From a virus, in the IMG/VR virus record IMGVR_UViG_3300017527_000112, positions 1-28,786 of that record: 28,786 bases of DNA; one strand, written 5' to 3'. Made by a program: the position numbers and the translations under genes. Below, one piece after another: positions 7,127 to 16,294 of this stretch. How positions within the stretch are numbered: the first letter of the stretch is position 1; each line of letters begins with the position of its first letter. The notes under the pieces were generated by a model. It was not told where the DNA came from, did not search any database, and worked only from the letters and a program-made list of their open reading frames with translations.

Positions 7127-7696
7127 CTAAATCCTATTTGTAATTACCCAATAATCTTCTTTCCATTCTTTATATAGCGGTCTAAAATCAATTGAAAGAG
7201 CATGACCTTCTGCCAAGGCTTCTACCTGATCCCGTGTATAATGAGTTACATATTCTGATCCCAATGGGGGATTATAATTAGGAGAAAACATCACACCACA
7301 AAAAGTGGTAGAACCAGATGATATGATTTGTTCAAAGAAAGATGATAGACTGACATAATTGATAGTTCCAAACAAAGACAAGATGGTATCTGCCCGTTGG
7401 GGAAATACCTCTTTGCAATTCCACTTACGAAAGTTGTGATTTGGATATTTCTTTTTGGCTTCGTCTATCATCTTTTGAGATATGTCAAGTCCAAGAAACA
7501 TGTCTTTTGGCTGTTGTTCAAGACCCGCTATCTCAATATCCTGACCAGTGCCAATGCCCTGAGATATTACAGAACCCAAAGGACCAAGGCGTTTGATATG
7601 TTGTGTTGTTTGTTTTTCATCATTACGATATTGTTCTTGTTGATAATCGGTATCATAATGATCTGCTTCTTCATCATATAGTTTTTCAATGCTCAT
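7127..7696 (-). CDS. Class I SAM-dependent methyltransferase (189 aa)
   Basis: The start LYDEEADHYD is the N-terminal helix common in small-molecule methyltransferases. Motif I is at about 43-52 (VISQGIGTGQD, glycines 47, 49, 51), motif post-I is LGLDIS with D71 for the SAM ribose, and MIDEAKKKYPNHNF continues the typical helix to motif II. ADTILSLFGTINYV is motif IV-like. There is no target-recognition domain and no DNA-methylase DPPY/NPPF motif, so a DNA substrate is unlikely; O- or N-methylation of a sugar or small molecule fits the neighbours. Length is short but complete. A good ribosome site (AAGGA) precedes it, 12 bases after the 180-aa gene. Confidence 0.75.
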   Translation of the reverse strand: MSIEKLYDEEADHYDTDYQQEQYRNDEKQTTQHIKRLGPLGSVISQGIGTGQDIEIAGLEQQPKDMFLGLDISQKMIDEAKKKYPNHNFRKWNCKEVFPQRADTILSLFGTINYVSLSSFFEQIISSGSTTFCGVMFSPNYNPPLGSEYVTHYTRDQVEALAEGHALSIDFRPLYKEWKEDYWVITNRI

Positions 7697-7708
7697 GATA
7701 TAGGTTCC

Positions 7709-8251
7709 TTATTTTAAGGTTTTGTGTAGTATAGTAAACAACTCCAATAATGTTTCTGAAGTTCTAATCTTTTGTTTCTTATCACGTCCCGCCTTGGTTT
7801 TCAAGGCTTTTATTTCAGGTATTTCAAACACTGCCAGTTTAGCTCTAAAAAGGATATCCTCATCTTCATTTTTATCCAACACTTCATTCACAACACTATT
7901 AGAAACATCTCTATCAAGCTGTTCTTCTTCAACCAATGTTTTGTATTTGGTTTCGAATTTGTGCTTGATACGCTTTACTTCATTTTGAGCAAAGAACCTA
8001 TAAATATCTCGAAATGCCTGACCTTGTTCTTTGTTATAGGTTACGGTTTCTAATTGAATACGTTCATAATCCCAACCTTCATCAAAGAGGTCTTTGAGTT
8101 CAGAATAATCTGGATCAAGGGCTGGAATATGTACAGAAATGATTTCTGGTTCTTCGCCTTCATCTTTATGATTGTATTGAACTTCGATAGTATCATGTTC
8201 TTCATTTGAGAATACTGCTCTAACGATTTCTTTATCAGTAAATACTGCCAT
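7709..8251 (-). CDS. Hypothetical acidic helical protein (180 aa)
   Basis: Not recognised. The N-terminal 60 residues are beta-like and acidic (TIEVQYNHKDEGEEPEIISV) with a repeated DxDYSELKDLFDEG element; the remaining part is strongly helical and charged (RIKHKFETKYKTLVEEEQLD, and KAKAGRDKKQK-like basic stretch near 150-160). No signal or membrane segment. It lies between the last structural protein (309 aa) and the modification block, with 3 bases to the former and an AGAAGG ribosome site. Possible roles are a fibre chaperone or assembly factor, by position only. Confidence 0.5.
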   Translation of the reverse strand: MAVFTDKEIVRAVFSNEEHDTIEVQYNHKDEGEEPEIISVHIPALDPDYSELKDLFDEGWDYERIQLETVTYNKEQGQAFRDIYRFFAQNEVKRIKHKFETKYKTLVEEEQLDRDVSNSVVNEVLDKNEDEDILFRAKLAVFEIPEIKALKTKAGRDKKQKIRTSETLLELFTILHKTLK

Positions 8252-8254
8252 TTG

Positions 8255-9184
8255 TTACACCTTCTGACATGTCAAATATGTGGTAGTTATAGTTGTTTGG
8301 GTACCGTCTGGAAATTCTTGGGCACGGTAATCATTTTTAGAAACCCAACGAGTTTGCCAATTACCAGAACCATTAAGTTTAGTATCCACCATTCCTGACC
8401 CTCTAGCCCAAGTACCAGACGTTGATTTATCATAATCGATTTTATACCCTGCTACTTGAGCAGCATAATACCTAACACAATTTTGTAGTATGGTTTGAAA
8501 ATTGGCTCTTGTATATTTCTGTAGATGATTTGCAGCCGTGATTTGTACCGGTGTTGGAATAGCCCCTTCAGAAGCACCATCAATAGAATGAAGATAATAG
8601 TTCTGGATAGTGATAGGTTGATCAAGAGTTTCGTAAATGCCCCCAGCCGTATACAGCGTTGTATCAGCCCGTGTATCAACGAACACTGGAGTTGCTGATA
8701 TAAGGGTATGTCCAGCCAGACTTGACGCTGTATGGACCCTGTACGTGCCTGCTTGGGCTGTTGTAGTAGCAGCAGTAGTTAGGGTATCTATTACATCATC
8801 TACAAATGTATCTCTCATATCTGTAAGGGTCATTGCATGAATATTACCCCCAGATTGATACACCGGAAATGCTTTATTGTTTGTATCTGTTGGGGCAGAA
8901 AGAGAGGCAAAGGCTTCAGCAAACTTATCATAGTTTACAGTTACGGTAGTCGGTTCTGGGGTTTCACCTTCAGTATCAAAATTGTGTGTGTCAGTTGTTC
9001 CAGCCCCAGCTTGTAAACGGGTATCAGCAATATTACCAAAAGAACCAGTTCCAACCGTTAAAGTTACTGAAGGGTTTAATCCATATTGGCGGATCATTTC
9101 AGTTTTGATATTTGCAATATCTGTATCTGACATTTCTTGTAGGTTATTAGAACCATCAAGTTTTAGAGGTCTTCTTACCGTCAT
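8255..9184 (-). CDS. Virion structural protein of marine T4-like phage type (309 aa)
   Basis: The opening VRRPLKLDGSNNLQEMSDTD, then IRQYGLNPSVTLTVG, is a pattern I associate with a conserved structural protein found near the baseplate/fibre genes of T4-like cyanophages. The rest is Thr/Ala/Ser-rich with beta repeats, then an aromatic C-terminal portion (YYAAQVAGYKIDYD, WQTRWVSKNDYRAQEFPDGT) that could be a lectin-like or attachment domain. Upstream ribosome site is weak. It follows the 168-aa fibre-like gene by 2 bases. A fibre or baseplate-edge role is likely; the exact one is unknown. Confidence 0.6.
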   Translation of the reverse strand: MTVRRPLKLDGSNNLQEMSDTDIANIKTEMIRQYGLNPSVTLTVGTGSFGNIADTRLQAGAGTTDTHNFDTEGETPEPTTVTVNYDKFAEAFASLSAPTDTNNKAFPVYQSGGNIHAMTLTDMRDTFVDDVIDTLTTAATTTAQAGTYRVHTASSLAGHTLISATPVFVDTRADTTLYTAGGIYETLDQPITIQNYYLHSIDGASEGAIPTPVQITAANHLQKYTRANFQTILQNCVRYYAAQVAGYKIDYDKSTSGTWARGSGMVDTKLNGSGNWQTRWVSKNDYRAQEFPDGTQTTITTTYLTCQKV

Positions 9185-9186
9185 AA

Positions 9187-9693
9187 TTAACTACCAGTAC
9201 CATATAAGGTTTTCAAAGTTGATCCAGAGGAATCGTATAAGATGATTGATGTGGCGGATGAAAAATTAGCACTTGTGATAGTAGCAGATGCAATATCAGC
9301 ACCTGTAATTGTTGCGTCTGCTATAAGGGTGGACGTAACACCCGAGTCCTGAATAGCAACTACCCCCCCAGTAATGGATATACCAGCACCAGCAGAAAAA
9401 TGTGCCCTAACTTCAGAGGAAGATGGTCCAAGAAAATTAAAGACGCCTGAAGAACTGTCATATGCAAGACTGCCATCTCCCCCAGAGTCAATCACAGAAA
9501 AGGCGGATAAATCAACCCCTCCACTTGTATAGTTCGAATCCACTTCAGACTTTAGACTATTAATAGCCCCAACCACATCAGAGTCTTCGATGGTGGTTAA
9601 AAGAGCAATATCACCTATCGCAGAACTTATAACATTGGTTCCCAAGACATGATCTGAAAGAGTGTCTGTTAATGAAATTTTAGTTTTTACCAT
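9187..9693 (-). CDS. Fibre-like structural protein (168 aa)
   Basis: Low-complexity Ser/Thr/Gly/Ala-rich protein of fibre type. The N-terminus (ISLTDTLSDHVLGTNVI) resembles a head domain that docks to the baseplate; VRAHFSAGAGISITGGVVAI in the centre is a shaft motif found in many marine phage fibres. The end consists of short repeats of ATITGADIASATITSANFSS type, each about 10 residues, likely a triple-stranded beta shaft. It has an AGAGAAA ribosome site and lies one base past the stop of the 74-aa gene. It is short for a complete fibre, so it may be a proximal segment or adaptor. Confidence 0.65.
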   Translation of the reverse strand: MVKTKISLTDTLSDHVLGTNVISSAIGDIALLTTIEDSDVVGAINSLKSEVDSNYTSGGVDLSAFSVIDSGGDGSLAYDSSSGVFNFLGPSSSEVRAHFSAGAGISITGGVVAIQDSGVTSTLIADATITGADIASATITSANFSSATSIILYDSSGSTLKTLYGTGS

Positions 9694-9694
9694 A

Positions 9695-9919
9695 TCATTT
9701 CTCTATTAATTGGTGAAGCAACATTTTGATATCAGATATATCACCTTTTAGGTTACGAATATCTCGTTTCATTTGGTTGTATTCGTTATCTTTAATCTTG
9801 CGTTTCTCTTTTGCATTTCGGGCGGCTTGCATACTACCCTTATTTATATTGATGATAGCCCCGGAATTTGTATCTCGTACAAACCCCGGAAGACCTTCAA
9901 CCTGTAATCTATTACCCAT
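9695..9919 (-). CDS. Small conserved coiled-coil protein after the giant wedge gene (74 aa)
   Basis: The protein has a short conserved-looking front (NRLQVEGLPGFVRDTNSGAI) and then a charged helix from about residue 30 to the end with hydrophobic positions spaced as heptads (MKRDIRNLKGDISDIKMLLH). Short proteins with this front and a coiled-coil end accompany the large structural gene in related phages as I recall them. Start codon overlaps the stop of the 1663-aa gene (TAATG), giving translational coupling and probably fixed stoichiometry. Likely a small wedge component or chaperone; function not known. Confidence 0.65.
   Translation of the reverse strand: MGNRLQVEGLPGFVRDTNSGAIININKGSMQAARNAKEKRKIKDNEYNQMKRDIRNLKGDISDIKMLLHQLIEK
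9841..9848 (-). promoter_or_regulatory. Exact late-promoter octamer inside the 74-aa gene (doubtful)
   Basis: Minus-strand TATAAATA matches the late element, but it lies within coding sequence, 147 bases before the next ATG (9693). It might add a transcript for the fibre genes; chance occurrence is as likely. Confidence 0.25.
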
Positions 9920-12900
9920 TATACCCCCAGAGCTATTACCCGTAGGTCTTGAATGGTAGGAATTTTAGATGAATTGGTAGATGTAAACACCATTTTCAAT
10001 TGGAATTGGGTAAATGGATCAATTGAGCCGCCTCTACCCCCAATCAAATATTCATAATCTCTAAACTTAGTGGTATCTTCATCAGAAGGCATTGAAGTTT
10101 CTACTGTTGAAGCCACCCATGCCACGTCTGTAAGATTTGTTTCATCTGTACCAATTCTATAGTACAATTCGATATCAGCAACAGAAGGTCTGTTAATGCC
10201 CATGATAACCTTAATGCCAACAGCATCTTCTTCTAGTGTTACCGCTTTGGTAATATGCTTGGAAGCGTGTGAACCATCGGAAGGATCGGTTTCGGCCACA
10301 TAATTCAAAGGAACATTATATCCGGTTGCTGGCGCAGCAGCTTGATTATCAATATCATTTGACCATGTGATCATATTCAAGGTTGAACCATCAACAACAG
10401 GAGATACTTTAGAGCTTGTAGTAGTCATACTACTCTTAAGCGTACTTGATCTTACCCCAGCCCCAAGTTCAGCAGTTTCCAGAGTAGGACTTGCCACCAA
10501 ACGTGGAGCAAGAGTGTTATTGTCCTGATTTATATAAACAGAAGAATATGAAGTGTCCTTTTGGTATGCAGTTTCAGTCCCAGCATAAGATTTACCGGTA
10601 GTTAGTTTAATTTCATGACTAAGGGCTGTACTTTTTGGTAAAATTTTATCAACATATGGAACATAAGTATCAAACATTACGTTTTTAGTAACGATAACCT
10701 CTGATCCACCGCCAAAGGTAGTACTAGTAGCAGCAGAATCAGCTTCTACTGTATATCCTGTGTTGTCCAAGGCTGTAATAGCTCTTGTACCAAGAATAGA
10801 AGTACCAGCTATACCCCCAACAGTTCCCCCAGAATCAATACCATAGATTGTAACATCATCAGATACCGTAAATCCATGATTTGGATGTGCGAATGTTATT
10901 GTAGCATCCCCGGAATCGGTTGAAATAGGATCGGCTTCTAACATTGTTCTAGGCAAATCAACGTTTTCTGATATAAGATATCCACCAGCAGTATCAAAAT
11001 CTGCACGGTAAAGTTTGAACGCAATATCTGAAGTCTGATCAGCAGTCCATGTAGAAGAGTTCTGAGATTTGAACATTGAACCAGAGGCTGGTTGTTTGTT
11101 TACTCGTTTTTCGGTAGAGCCTAAGATGAAATCATAAATTTTAGCAATGTAGATATTGTATTCTGTGGTATTTGCCAAAACAACGAATGAATATTCTGTA
11201 TTAGGACTAAGGAATACCGGAGCATCAAATTCAAATGAAGTCGCTGTTGTACCATCAGCAGAAGTGTTAACCGAGGCAGGAGCCAAAAGCTTGGTACTGT
11301 TTTCTAAGACATTGGAGGATGGATATCCATTAACCATTTCTCGAATTTCCACCCATACTGGATCGGTGGTTGCTTTTGTCGCAAAATACAAGTCGAGTTT
11401 GGTTAAGAAAATGCCTTCGTCTTCAATCACAAAGAATGATTGAGCCAACGGATCAGGGGGCACTCTTGGTTCTTCACGTTCTTCACGTTCACGTACAATG
11501 ACATTCACTATACTCAAACCATTAGCTTCGAATGGAGCTTTGGCTACTGTTAGTGCATCTGCTTCCACGTCAGCACTAATATCCAGAAGTTTAAATTCTC
11601 GTACCCCAGTTCTAAATTGAATATTTTCATTATTGGGCACTATGAAAGAACCTTCAATAGTACCTTCTGCGTCTGTGGTTAAAGTTGAAGAGCCTTCAGG
11701 ATTTGAAGGAGTTGTTGCAACCCTTCTAAGGCGATTGCCAAAACGCTCAGTTGAAGGCATCGCATCAGTGATTCGTTGGAAGGATTCTTCTCTACACCAG
11801 TCTGATACATTCACACCATCAAAGAATGGGAATACCCGTGTATTAGGTCTCATTCCTTCTGCTCTGAAGAATATTTTGATTGAACGCATGAATGGAATTA
11901 CGGTAGAATTATCATCCGCAATGATATTACCATCACGGGTAATACGTCTTCTAGCTTCACCCCTAAATCTGTTACGGCCATTTTGATTAAATCCGTCAAC
12001 CTCACCTCTACCCCAAGAAGTAACACCTGTTGCCAACCATGTTGTATTCATGGCACGACTTCTAGTGTTACGGTTTCTTTGTCCTGCTCTAACGGTAATA
12101 GTGGTAATTTCTCTCCACTCATCACGATTAGGAGACAGAGTCATTTCCCCGAAATGTAGAAATACTGCAAATGGGTTAACGTTTTCAGTTCTGGACACAA
12201 GAGGTTGATCAATGTATGTTACTTCATCATATTTCAGATAAATTCTATCAGCCTTCTTAATGGTGTTAGAAGATAAATCAGAATCGTATGACATTTTAAC
12301 TTCATCATTTGAGAAAGATGGTCTCAGATGATTATAGCGAAAATCAATAGAAGATTTATATTCAGGATTTGCAGTGTCCCCCATGGAAGTGTTTTTAAAA
12401 TTATCCACCATGAAACCAGATTTTGTTCTATTCAACCCAGCAGAATCCAATACTTCAAATGATGAAGTTTCCAATTCAAGAAGGGATAGGGCAGTAACTT
12501 CCTTAAGATTTTCAACCTTTGTATTCAAATCATCAATATCTGCCATTGTGTAACGGCGGGTATCGATTTTAGATAGGGTTACATCTGAATCGTTTAAAGT
12601 GTAAGCGTTTAGTTTGATATCATATAGATTTAAAGCCGTATCATGCACTTCAGGAAAAATTGGTGTTAATGAACTTGGTCCATTAAGAACTTCCAGAGTA
12701 CCATCGGTATTAACAACCAATCTGGCATAGCGTGGCATATAATACACAACATCAGAAGTAATCAAATCTGTGGGTTCTGGAAGTTCATTAACCCGTGCAG
12801 CACCCCCAGAATATGTTGTAGATGAGTTTTGCACTGGACGGAAATCTAAAGTATCCCTTAAAGGAACTTCGTTCCCATTATTTTGAGTGTATGTTGGGAT

Positions 12901-14910
12901 TTTATCATAATCTACCTGTCCAGTATAAGAAGAAACAGAGAAAAAATCACCGCTAGTACCGTGGGTGAAGTATTCAAATCTTGCAAATACATTACCAGCC
13001 GGGGCGGTCTGACCACCTTTAAGAACCAATCTACCCAAGCCATATAAGTTATCACGTTGACCGGTATCAACAGTAAATTTAGAAGTTATGTCTGTACCAT
13101 CCGAGTCAGTATCACGAATGCGAGATACATTGTAAATATCAGCAAGAGCTAGATCAATATACTGTACCCCATTACCATCCGAATCAATGGTAGTTGTTAC
13201 TGTAGTTTCTGTAAGAGTTTTTGTTCGTGACGCCCCAGCAGATTTATTCACATATCCCACAACCTCAAGATTAGAGGATGAAATAGGACCAGATGAAATT
13301 GTAGCAGCCGCTGTACCAGCCCCCGCAACAGAAGCTGTAGTGTGTAGATCAGAGTCAGCATTAGCCATCATCCAATCAGAAGTATTTGAAAATGTTTCAC
13401 CGGGCGCTGTAAGATTTATAGACCCTGCCCCGGCCCCATCTGTGGTTGTTGAGAACCTACGCTGCACTGTCAAAGAAATATCTGACATTGATTGTGGTCT
13501 GTCATTAGGCAATGGAAATAGTAGAGAATTTTCCCCAGTATTTTTGAGAACCGCCTTTGCATTTTCTAACAATATATTTGAATAATCAGTAACACCCGAA
13601 CCAAACGATTTAACATTACGGAAGGATGATCCTGAATTCATTTTAACATCAAATATATATTGACGTAGATCACCAGAACCCGCTTCAAGTTCCATTGCTC
13701 TTACACGGGCAGTACCAATAGTAGACCCAAGATAGCTTGCAGAATCTCTAAGATTAACCAATTCAAATTCGTTTATATCATGAAGACCTAAACCACCTGA
13801 AGTAATGATATAATTGCCATAATTGGCAGCAACTACTTCATTATTAAGAGTTGTGGTATCCTGTGCTTTTGACACATCAATTTTGGTTGGATATGCAATA
13901 GAAGCACGATATCCATTAACGTATGAGATACCATCGGACACATCAAGAATTAAAGCGGTAGTATCAGAATCATTTTCATCAAATTTAGCAAGAAAATCTT
14001 TTACATTGTAGTTGCCGGATTCTTCTTTGGTTCTCAGAGCCAAAAGATCATTGATGACATTATAATCATCGGTGGCTTTAACTATGTCTACTAATACACC
14101 ATCAATAAGTTTACCGACATAAACAAAATTTTCATCTGAATCGATATCATCTCGTGTAGAAATGGTGAGGGAAATTCTATAACGATCAGCACCGGGGGCG
14201 GATAGGTTTGGAAGATCACCTGCATTATCAAATAAGGCTGTTGTATCACTTGAAGTAACAATGTCTTGTACTACTTTAAACCCAATATCCAAAGATGGGG
14301 TGGACGTATATTTTGAAACTATAGAGGATTGTGCTACAGCAAATACAAAACGGCCCTGAGTGAAGAAATCACCAGAGGACATTGAAACTCTGGTACCTAC
14401 TCCAATAGCTGGATTACCTGTTGTATTTGTGGTTTGTACAACCAAAGGCCATGCACCATTTGTTATACTTTCACCAGCAGACATTCTAATAGCAGTAGAC
14501 CCGGATGTACCAGAAGCCGTATCTGTATATTGAACATATAGAGTGTCTGGATCAGCCCCAGTTGCCGCCACTACCTCAACAACCTTCACCTTAACACCCG
14601 AGCTTGCCCCGGTGTAAATAGTACCAACAAGGGTAGAAGTATCAGACGGAAGAGCTAAAGCCGTACCAAGTTTGATAAACTCGTAACGATTATTTACAGT
14701 CATACCCCCCGGATTAACAGCAGCACCTTCTTTAAAGATGTTACGGCCAAAACGAGAAATCTCTTCGTGAATAATTGTTTGAGATTGCGTTAATTCTCTC
14801 GCCTGCACCAAACGGCCAGAATTGAACAGAATTCTATGATAACCATCGGACTCTGTCCAGTCATCATTATATGTGGTTGAAAACGTAGCGTTTGTGTAAG
14901 TATTTGGCAT
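9919..14910 (-). CDS. Giant baseplate/tail structural protein, DUF4815 type (1663 aa)
   Basis: The largest gene here. The N-terminus (ILFNSGRLVQARELTQSQTI, then SRFGRNIFKEGAAVNPGG) and the central TVIPFMRSIKIFF, PNTRVFPFFDGVNVSDWC and DPLAQSFFVIEDEGIFLTKL match the DUF4815-type protein of marine T4-like phages. Later regions are beta-sandwich domains with many Ser/Thr/Asp residues. It stands where T4 has genes 9-11, after gp8 and before fibre genes, so it may replace the gp10 pin or build the outer wedge and fibre docking site. Its role is inferred from position. AAGG ribosome site upstream; 8-base gap to gp8; TAATG coupling to the 74-aa gene. There is no frameshift along its 5 kb. Confidence 0.8.
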   Translation of the reverse strand: MPNTYTNATFSTTYNDDWTESDGYHRILFNSGRLVQARELTQSQTIIHEEISRFGRNIFKEGAAVNPGGMTVNNRYEFIKLGTALALPSDTSTLVGTIYTGASSGVKVKVVEVVAATGADPDTLYVQYTDTASGTSGSTAIRMSAGESITNGAWPLVVQTTNTTGNPAIGVGTRVSMSSGDFFTQGRFVFAVAQSSIVSKYTSTPSLDIGFKVVQDIVTSSDTTALFDNAGDLPNLSAPGADRYRISLTISTRDDIDSDENFVYVGKLIDGVLVDIVKATDDYNVINDLLALRTKEESGNYNVKDFLAKFDENDSDTTALILDVSDGISYVNGYRASIAYPTKIDVSKAQDTTTLNNEVVAANYGNYIITSGGLGLHDINEFELVNLRDSASYLGSTIGTARVRAMELEAGSGDLRQYIFDVKMNSGSSFRNVKSFGSGVTDYSNILLENAKAVLKNTGENSLLFPLPNDRPQSMSDISLTVQRRFSTTTDGAGAGSINLTAPGETFSNTSDWMMANADSDLHTTASVAGAGTAAATISSGPISSSNLEVVGYVNKSAGASRTKTLTETTVTTTIDSDGNGVQYIDLALADIYNVSRIRDTDSDGTDITSKFTVDTGQRDNLYGLGRLVLKGGQTAPAGNVFARFEYFTHGTSGDFFSVSSYTGQVDYDKIPTYTQNNGNEVPLRDTLDFRPVQNSSTTYSGGAARVNELPEPTDLITSDVVYYMPRYARLVVNTDGTLEVLNGPSSLTPIFPEVHDTALNLYDIKLNAYTLNDSDVTLSKIDTRRYTMADIDDLNTKVENLKEVTALSLLELETSSFEVLDSAGLNRTKSGFMVDNFKNTSMGDTANPEYKSSIDFRYNHLRPSFSNDEVKMSYDSDLSSNTIKKADRIYLKYDEVTYIDQPLVSRTENVNPFAVFLHFGEMTLSPNRDEWREITTITVRAGQRNRNTRSRAMNTTWLATGVTSWGRGEVDGFNQNGRNRFRGEARRRITRDGNIIADDNSTVIPFMRSIKIFFRAEGMRPNTRVFPFFDGVNVSDWCREESFQRITDAMPSTERFGNRLRRVATTPSNPEGSSTLTTDAEGTIEGSFIVPNNENIQFRTGVREFKLLDISADVEADALTVAKAPFEANGLSIVNVIVREREEREEPRVPPDPLAQSFFVIEDEGIFLTKLDLYFATKATTDPVWVEIREMVNGYPSSNVLENSTKLLAPASVNTSADGTTATSFEFDAPVFLSPNTEYSFVVLANTTEYNIYIAKIYDFILGSTEKRVNKQPASGSMFKSQNSSTWTADQTSDIAFKLYRADFDTAGGYLISENVDLPRTMLEADPISTDSGDATITFAHPNHGFTVSDDVTIYGIDSGGTVGGIAGTSILGTRAITALDNTGYTVEADSAATSTTFGGGSEVIVTKNVMFDTYVPYVDKILPKSTALSHEIKLTTGKSYAGTETAYQKDTSYSSVYINQDNNTLAPRLVASPTLETAELGAGVRSSTLKSSMTTTSSKVSPVVDGSTLNMITWSNDIDNQAAAPATGYNVPLNYVAETDPSDGSHASKHITKAVTLEEDAVGIKVIMGINRPSVADIELYYRIGTDETNLTDVAWVASTVETSMPSDEDTTKFRDYEYLIGGRGGSIDPFTQFQLKMVFTSTNSSKIPTIQDLRVIALGV

Positions 14911-14918
14911 GATTTACC

Positions 14919-16289
14919 TTAAATTTGTATAATGATTTTTAGGTCTTCGGTCTGTTCTGTTGAACGATCAACCGCTGCACGATTATCAATATATAGCACA
15001 TCACCAGAAAGGGAATTTACTTCCCCATAGTTGAATGCTCTTGAATCAGAATCTACTCCAGCAGAATCCAATATACCATCTCCAGACCCATTGTTTTCAG
15101 TAAGAGCTTCCCCTTCCGTAAACGCTGTAAATCCAGTGTCTTCTGATTGGTGGTAATAGACTTTAGAGTTAGAAGCATCATATTTATCAACAATGGCAGT
15201 AGCCCCAGAAGAACCTCCAACAATTGTCTTGTCGGGTGTAAATGCTGTATTGATCGTACCTAAAGTCAAGGAACGTAATACTAACCCGGTGGAAGCGGAA
15301 AAAGCAGAATCTGTGCTAGGCACGGTAGGGTTTTTCATGAGAACAATTTGCCTAAAGTCTTGTCCAATAATGAAATCCCCAGATTCTTCCCCATCAGGTT
15401 TTGTGTTAAACATAAGACCAGTTGATTTTAGATCATCTCGTGGGTCTGCTCCAAATCCGGTGCCCGGTGATAGAACTGCCCGTGCGGTAGCAGTAGTAGT
15501 AAAGCCACCCCCCGAAAGAACAACATCAGCATAATCATATGCGGTTCCCATGGCAGCAGAATCGTTATCAATTTCAATCTTAACAACAGCCCCTGATGAA
15601 ATGGTAGCAGTAGCTTGGGCAGAATCTCCATTACCTACAATAGAAACAGATGGGACAGATGTATATCCAGCCCCTCCAGTCATTATAGCGATAGAAGAAA
15701 TTTGACCTGCAACGGCGGCATTCTGGATAGTCTTTTGTTCTATATCAATTGTCGAAGAGTTAGAGTCGGTTGTACCCATAAGTCTAACTGGCATATAGTT
15801 TGAAGAAAGATATTTACTTGCATTTGCGGCTGGAATAGTGTATAGGAACTTCCAAGTGTAACCATCTGAGGTTGTAAATGCATTTGTGGTTACCCCAGTA
15901 GGCTTGACTGTAGAAGTTACTGTTGCCCCTGTGCCATCAACTGATCTTTGCAAACATACGTAAACCTGATTATCTTCAGTGATTACATAATATTTTGCAG
16001 ATGGATATCCCGTTTGATTATCATCCCATGCAGAGTAGATTGTACCAGAGGTCCAACTATTTCGTGGGATTACAAATGATACATCTTCGGCAGATTTTAT
16101 CGATTGTAGGGTAAGACGTGCATTACGAACGTCTCTTTCATTATTGATTGGTGTTGGGGCAATATCAGAATCGTCCCAAACTTCGCTTCTACCAATACCA
16201 ATATAATATCTCTGAGATGAATCAGAAACATCATCAAAAAGGTCTTGCATAATCTGTTTTTTGAAAACGTCTGTAATTGTTGCAGTCAT
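14919..16289 (-). CDS. gp8: Baseplate wedge subunit gp8 (456 aa)
   Basis: Homologue of T4 gp8, a wedge protein. The T4 landmarks are kept in order: YYIGIGRSEVW (28-38; T4 has a similar FGRSEPW), FVIPRNSW (72-79; T4 VIPRRDW), DGYTWKFLYTIP (142-153; T4 DGYVWEYLFEIP), DFRQIVLMKNP (311-321; T4 GFRQISIITNP), and a C-terminus YIDNRAAVDRSTEQTEDLKI (T4 YMENR...QTEEINI). It is about 120 residues longer than T4 gp8; extra sequence includes GGAGYTSVPSVSIVGNG (205-221) and a second Gly-rich element (about 259-285). Ribosome site AGGATAAG precedes the ATG. It binds gp7-, gp6- and gp10-type partners in T4; the same is expected here. Confidence 0.88.
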   Translation of the reverse strand: MTATITDVFKKQIMQDLFDDVSDSSQRYYIGIGRSEVWDDSDIAPTPINNERDVRNARLTLQSIKSAEDVSFVIPRNSWTSGTIYSAWDDNQTGYPSAKYYVITEDNQVYVCLQRSVDGTGATVTSTVKPTGVTTNAFTTSDGYTWKFLYTIPAANASKYLSSNYMPVRLMGTTDSNSSTIDIEQKTIQNAAVAGQISSIAIMTGGAGYTSVPSVSIVGNGDSAQATATISSGAVVKIEIDNDSAAMGTAYDYADVVLSGGGFTTTATARAVLSPGTGFGADPRDDLKSTGLMFNTKPDGEESGDFIIGQDFRQIVLMKNPTVPSTDSAFSASTGLVLRSLTLGTINTAFTPDKTIVGGSSGATAIVDKYDASNSKVYYHQSEDTGFTAFTEGEALTENNGSGDGILDSAGVDSDSRAFNYGEVNSLSGDVLYIDNRAAVDRSTEQTEDLKIIIQI

Positions 16290-16294
16290 TTATC

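Noticed and set aside
7127-7696. DNA methyltransferase of a restriction or anti-restriction system
   Set aside because: No DPPY/NPPF-type catalytic motif or target-recognition region; the form is that of a small-molecule methyltransferase.
7999-8006. Plus-strand TATAAATA
   Set aside because: Inside the 180-aa minus-strand gene with no plus-strand gene downstream; taken as chance.
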